Assembly (NCBI GenBank): GCA_000469685.2 | Contig: LS997565.1 | Coordinates: 39,175,519-39,239,518 of the forward strand | Direction: 5' to 3' | Origin: Haemonchus contortus | Lineage: Eukaryota > Nematoda > Chromadorea > Rhabditida > Trichostrongylidae | DNA: 64,000 nt | Part shown: positions 61,601 to 64,000 of the stretch, piece by piece | How positions within the stretch are numbered: position 1 is the stretch's first letter | Layout: every line of letters begins with the position of its first letter | Position numbers and translations under genes: made by a program | The notes under the pieces: model-generated | The model's input: the letters and a program-made list of their open reading frames with translations, nothing else | Databases searched by the model: none | What the model was told of the DNA's origin: nothing

Positions 61601-63601
61601 CCGCTTCAGCGCAACGAATGTGCGGAGCGACCCAGCCCACGATCACATTCTGCGTATTTATGTGTATGACCCCGTACAACTCTCTTTACTTTTAGATTTT
61701 GGAAGTGCAAGCCATGTAATTCACTAATCCATTAAGGGGTTGAACATCAACGACCGCTTGACTTAGCGCCGAACTCATAAGTCAAAGATCAGGAGTTACG
61801 ACACCCGCTCATTCGCCACTTCACTCTCACTAACGAAGAACCAGCGAGATGGTAAACATCGACATGTACGCATATCGCTACCAATGGCAAAGTGATAGCG
61901 AAAGACGGCGCCAAATGTACACTTACACACCTTATACCAATGTGAAGGGTCCAGGGACAATGAACCTACCTAGGGCCACATAAGAAGTTCGCCCGCAAAT
62001 ATCCCTTCCAATGAACTCCACCCTTCTCCCTATCCGGTTGAGCGGGTGGAAAATGCTTCCAAAACTCAGATGCCATGTACCGACTTTAACTCGACAGCAC
62101 CAACACGACTTATATCCTGAGTACCTGAGTCCGTGGGAATGATACGAATTTTAAAGACTAATGGAGTACGTTTGAAGCCCCACGCTCTTCACCTAAAATG
62201 ACTTTGATAAGGATGCCTTGATCAAGACGAAAGCTCAAAATTCGATGAGTGAAGCTGAAAGAGTCCGATCCGATGGTAGAATTCACTTTAAAAATGTTAT
62301 ATCTATGATGATGACTATGATGATTAATAACTGTTCCAAGGCAGCCTCTGAAAATGCATTCATATTAAATACGAGTGGAAACTTCGACCTAAGAACCGCC
62401 CTTTCTGATAACAGTTATAACCCACTACGGTTGCTGCGTGCTGATGATGAAAGATAAACTTTCTGGAGCAAGTTTTCGGAGGAGATCACCCGCTGTCCCA
62501 ACTTCTTGGCGGCCAGCATGTAGACCTTCTGTGTAATGAGCTAATGCGCACGCAGCGTGCGACAGCTGAGGAGTTTCAAATGATTTCCTTTCCACTGGTT
62601 TTTTGGTTCTGTGTTTTTTTTTTTTGGGAAAATGCCCAAGGTTAATTAACATTCAGAAGCACATAGTGATATGCTGTACGATAAGTATCAAAAATTCAAT
62701 AAAAGTTATTCACGATGAGGGCATTGATAATAGGATGCTCTTTAAAGCACTATAACCCGATTTGATAGAAGTTCAGCGAGATGCAGTAAAAAGATACATC
62801 AGAGTGAGTGCCATTCCTTAATTACCGATGGCCATTTGAATATTACTGCAAATGAAATTCCAACGTCTCATAGAAGATGGCTACTATTGGTGCTGCTGTT
62901 TATTCTTCGCGCGTTCTCACCCATTCTGAATTCTTAGCCATCTCTCTATCCCGATATCCAGCCGATACACTATTTTCCCAGCCAAACATTTAAAGTTCCA
63001 GCACACAATTTCCTCGACGAAACTCTTCTCTCACCATGAAAGCCTTTTAATTTTCGAAATTGAGCATAATCATCTCATATACCCTCGATTAAACTAAGAA
63101 TATTGGGAAGCCAAAACCCGTTTCCTAAAAAATAATGAAACCAGACTCACATATTATCTCCTCTTATAATGTACAGCCCAAGCGGAATCTGTTCAACTCC
63201 TTGAGTTTCGGAGTAAACACGTTCATGTGAATCTTCAAGAACAACATTGACCAGCTGATCGAAGCCCTGAAGTGAGAAATAAATAATTTGCAGCTGCGGA
63301 CTCCGTTCTGCAACGTCAACAACCAAAAGGTAAATACTACAACCCAAAAGTAAAAATTTCCATAATAAGTCAAAGGTTGAGTGCTAACACTCGCTAGAAA
63401 GAACCCTAACGCCTGATAGGTAAGTGGGCTAAATGATTGATATGATCAGTATTGCAATTAGCTACACCAAATTATTTTGATTGACAAACTTATCCGGCAT
63501 TATAAAAAATCACTAACTTTCATCATGCCGACGATATTCCTTCCATCACCTGTCACCACCGATATAACTCGATTCATAAATGTATCCAAGGTAGACGTCA
63601 T
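55620..63601 (-). CDS. lsm-8: U6 snRNA-associated Sm-like protein LSm8 (three exons)
   Basis: Three coding exons on the minus strand: 63601-63518 (28 codons), 63266-63151, and 55716-55620, joined with a phase-0 and a phase-2 intron into 98 residues; human LSm8 has 96. The product starts MTSTLDTFMNRVISVV, has the Sm1 part with GDGRNIVGMMKGFDQLVNVV, then LEDSHERVYSETQGVEQIPL and the Sm2 signature GLYIIRGDNIAVIGE, all close to human LSm8 (LDESHERVFSSSQGVEQ, GLYIVRGDNVAVIGE). LSm8 joins LSm2-7 in the nuclear heptameric ring that binds the 3-prime oligo-U tail of U6 snRNA and is needed for pre-mRNA splicing; the cytoplasmic ring has LSm1 instead. The QGVEQ..LGLYI block separates it from LSm1. The start is fixed by homology and by a splice acceptor one base upstream. 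The second intron is 7434 bases. The C-terminal tail (DEELDKRIDLENVKAAPL) is alignable to the human DLGNIRAEPL end. I am sure of the identity. Confidence 0.96.
56611..56688. repeat. Imperfect inverted repeat with a GGAC-rich loop
   Basis: Arms ggctgttttcagac...tcaaccgacgt (56611-56644) and acgtcggttgag...gtctgaaagcagcc (56657-56688) flank a short loop made of cggacggacgg. It lies in LSm8 intron 2. Confidence 0.8.
57823..58061 (+). other. Unassigned open frame inside LSm8 intron 2, possible nested exon
   Basis: A plus-strand frame starting MIQAMNARSTTSLDDAKREL runs to a possible donor (GTAG/gtgggt). It follows a possible acceptor (aataagatag). Codon use looks more even than in neighbouring random frames, with runs such as FANVKPDQVGDLLSQKVNIM. 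I do not recognise it, and no convincing partner exon was found. It could be a nested gene on the opposite strand, a decayed gene or chance. Confidence 0.2.
58869..59060 (+). other. Unassigned basic open frame inside LSm8 intron 2
   Basis: The plus-strand frame ends ARRLEVNFVCRPNVRWVERF and then AAPEDKKRRKKENER before a stop at 59058-59060. The ending looks like a protein C-terminus rich in lysine and arginine, but there is no supporting homology that I can name. It could form a nested gene with 57823-58061; that is speculation. Confidence 0.15.
60157..60300 (+). promoter_or_regulatory. TATA-like box followed by a short frame ending at a strong donor
   Basis: The sequence tatataaaaaaa at 60157-60168 precedes an ATG at 60187 and another at 60232 (gccATGAGG). 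The second frame, MRLMKGPNFRFNFRSTIML, ends at a consensus donor (CTG/gtgagtaat at 60290). This is the layout of a promoter and first exon on the plus strand, but no downstream exon was found, so chance is likely. Confidence 0.15.
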
Positions 63602-63602
63602 C

Positions 63603-63616
63603 CTGTTAATTTTAAG
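63603..63616 (-). promoter_or_regulatory. Candidate spliced-leader acceptor of LSm8
   Basis: Read on the minus strand, the bases before the LSm8 start are aaaattaacag followed by a single G and then ATG. An AT-rich stretch ending in an AG one base before the start codon is the usual look of a nematode spliced-leader (SL) trans-splice site. This would give a 5-prime UTR of the leader plus one base. It could instead be the end of an upstream intron whose first exon lies beyond this point. Confidence 0.6.
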
Positions 63617-64000
63617 TCCGTCTCAATTTGATTATCTTGGAAACTGATGTAAGAATTACGTAAACCAGCTAATAAATAATCCTACTCAGAGCTATTCAAC
63701 AGCTTACGGGGCCTTTTTAATTTAACCGGTAGTTCAGATGGAAGTTTCGAGCTATAAAGGTTAGTCCAAGCATTCTAACGAAATCGCTGCGACAGCGTCA
63801 AACGATAGCTCGATATAAAAACGCAGTGCATTCTCAAGGTATGCACATAATCTCGCAATCTTCTTTCATGCTTAGTAAGGTGCAAGAGTAGCGAGTGAGC
63901 TTGGACACTCACAAGCTCTCCAGAAAAAGTGAAAAAGGAAGTTCTGTGCTCCTCAAAAAGGCATCACTCATAGCGTGACAAAATGTAAATATAAGATCAG
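63617..64000 (-). other. Upstream flank of LSm8
   Basis: No exon is visible in this last stretch. If LSm8 heads the cluster, its promoter would lie here or just beyond the window. I see no strong named promoter element. Confidence 0.3.

Larger units (their letters stand above)
55717..63150 (-). other. LSm8 intron 2 (7.4 kb)
   Basis: The donor AATAT/gtgagt at 63150 and acceptor gttcttag at 55717 frame a 7434-base intron that splits the conserved RGDN/IAVIGE Sm2 motif. It contains an inverted repeat (56611-56688), an AT-rich stretch near 57170-57580, several plus-strand open frames of unclear status (57823-58061, 58743-59060, 60232-60519) and a decayed tRNA-Met-like patch near 61765. None of the dispersed SINE or MITE families of the left part is obvious here. 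Confidence 0.85.

Overview
This window is nuclear DNA from a nematode, most likely a strongylid such as a hookworm (an inference). Evidence: three multi-exon genes with gt..ag introns whose proteins best fit nematode/metazoan families, an nematode-style splice acceptor placed one base before a start codon, a decayed mariner transposon, and a dense load of tRNA-like SINE copies and inverted-repeat elements. I found no bacterial operon features, rRNA, intact tRNA or CRISPR.

Genes lie only in the right-hand third, all on the minus strand, in the transcription order LSm8 (63601 to 55620), an arginine/serine-rich nuclear-type protein (55238 to 48600), and BLOC-1 subunit 2 / BLOS2 (46366 to 44760). 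Every splice junction I joined keeps the reading frame, and the LSm8 and BLOS2 products are recognisable end to end. LSm8 carries a 7.4 kb second intron. The gap from the LSm8 stop to the RS-gene start is 381 bases and from the RS-gene stop to the BLOS2 start 2.2 kb, with trans-splice-like acceptors in front of LSm8 and BLOS2, so the three may be a nematode operon. From memory, C. elegans lsm-8 and blos-2 lie next to each other but one on chromosome IV, so the arrangement may be ancient.

The left two thirds (1 to about 44700) hold no gene that I can support. They are a graveyard of non-coding mobile DNA: about ten copies (plus fragments) of one SINE-like family with a tRNA-like head; three roughly 435 to 515 base copies of a MITE with ends reading AAAGGCACAG; a 259-base foldback element with a 10-base target duplication (Mutator-like in character) and a relative inside the BLOS2 intron; an 892-base deletion derivative of a mariner element with near-perfect 30-base ends; several hairpins; two tandem duplications of 143 and 58 bases; a (TAAA)n microsatellite; and six pure G or C runs of 13 to 18 bases.

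How the genes work together: LSm8 is the subunit that makes the LSm2-8 ring nuclear and U6-specific. The middle protein looks like a splicing or RNA-processing factor by composition only. BLOS2 belongs to the BLOC-1/BORC lysosome-trafficking complexes and has no obvious functional link, which is normal for nematode operons.
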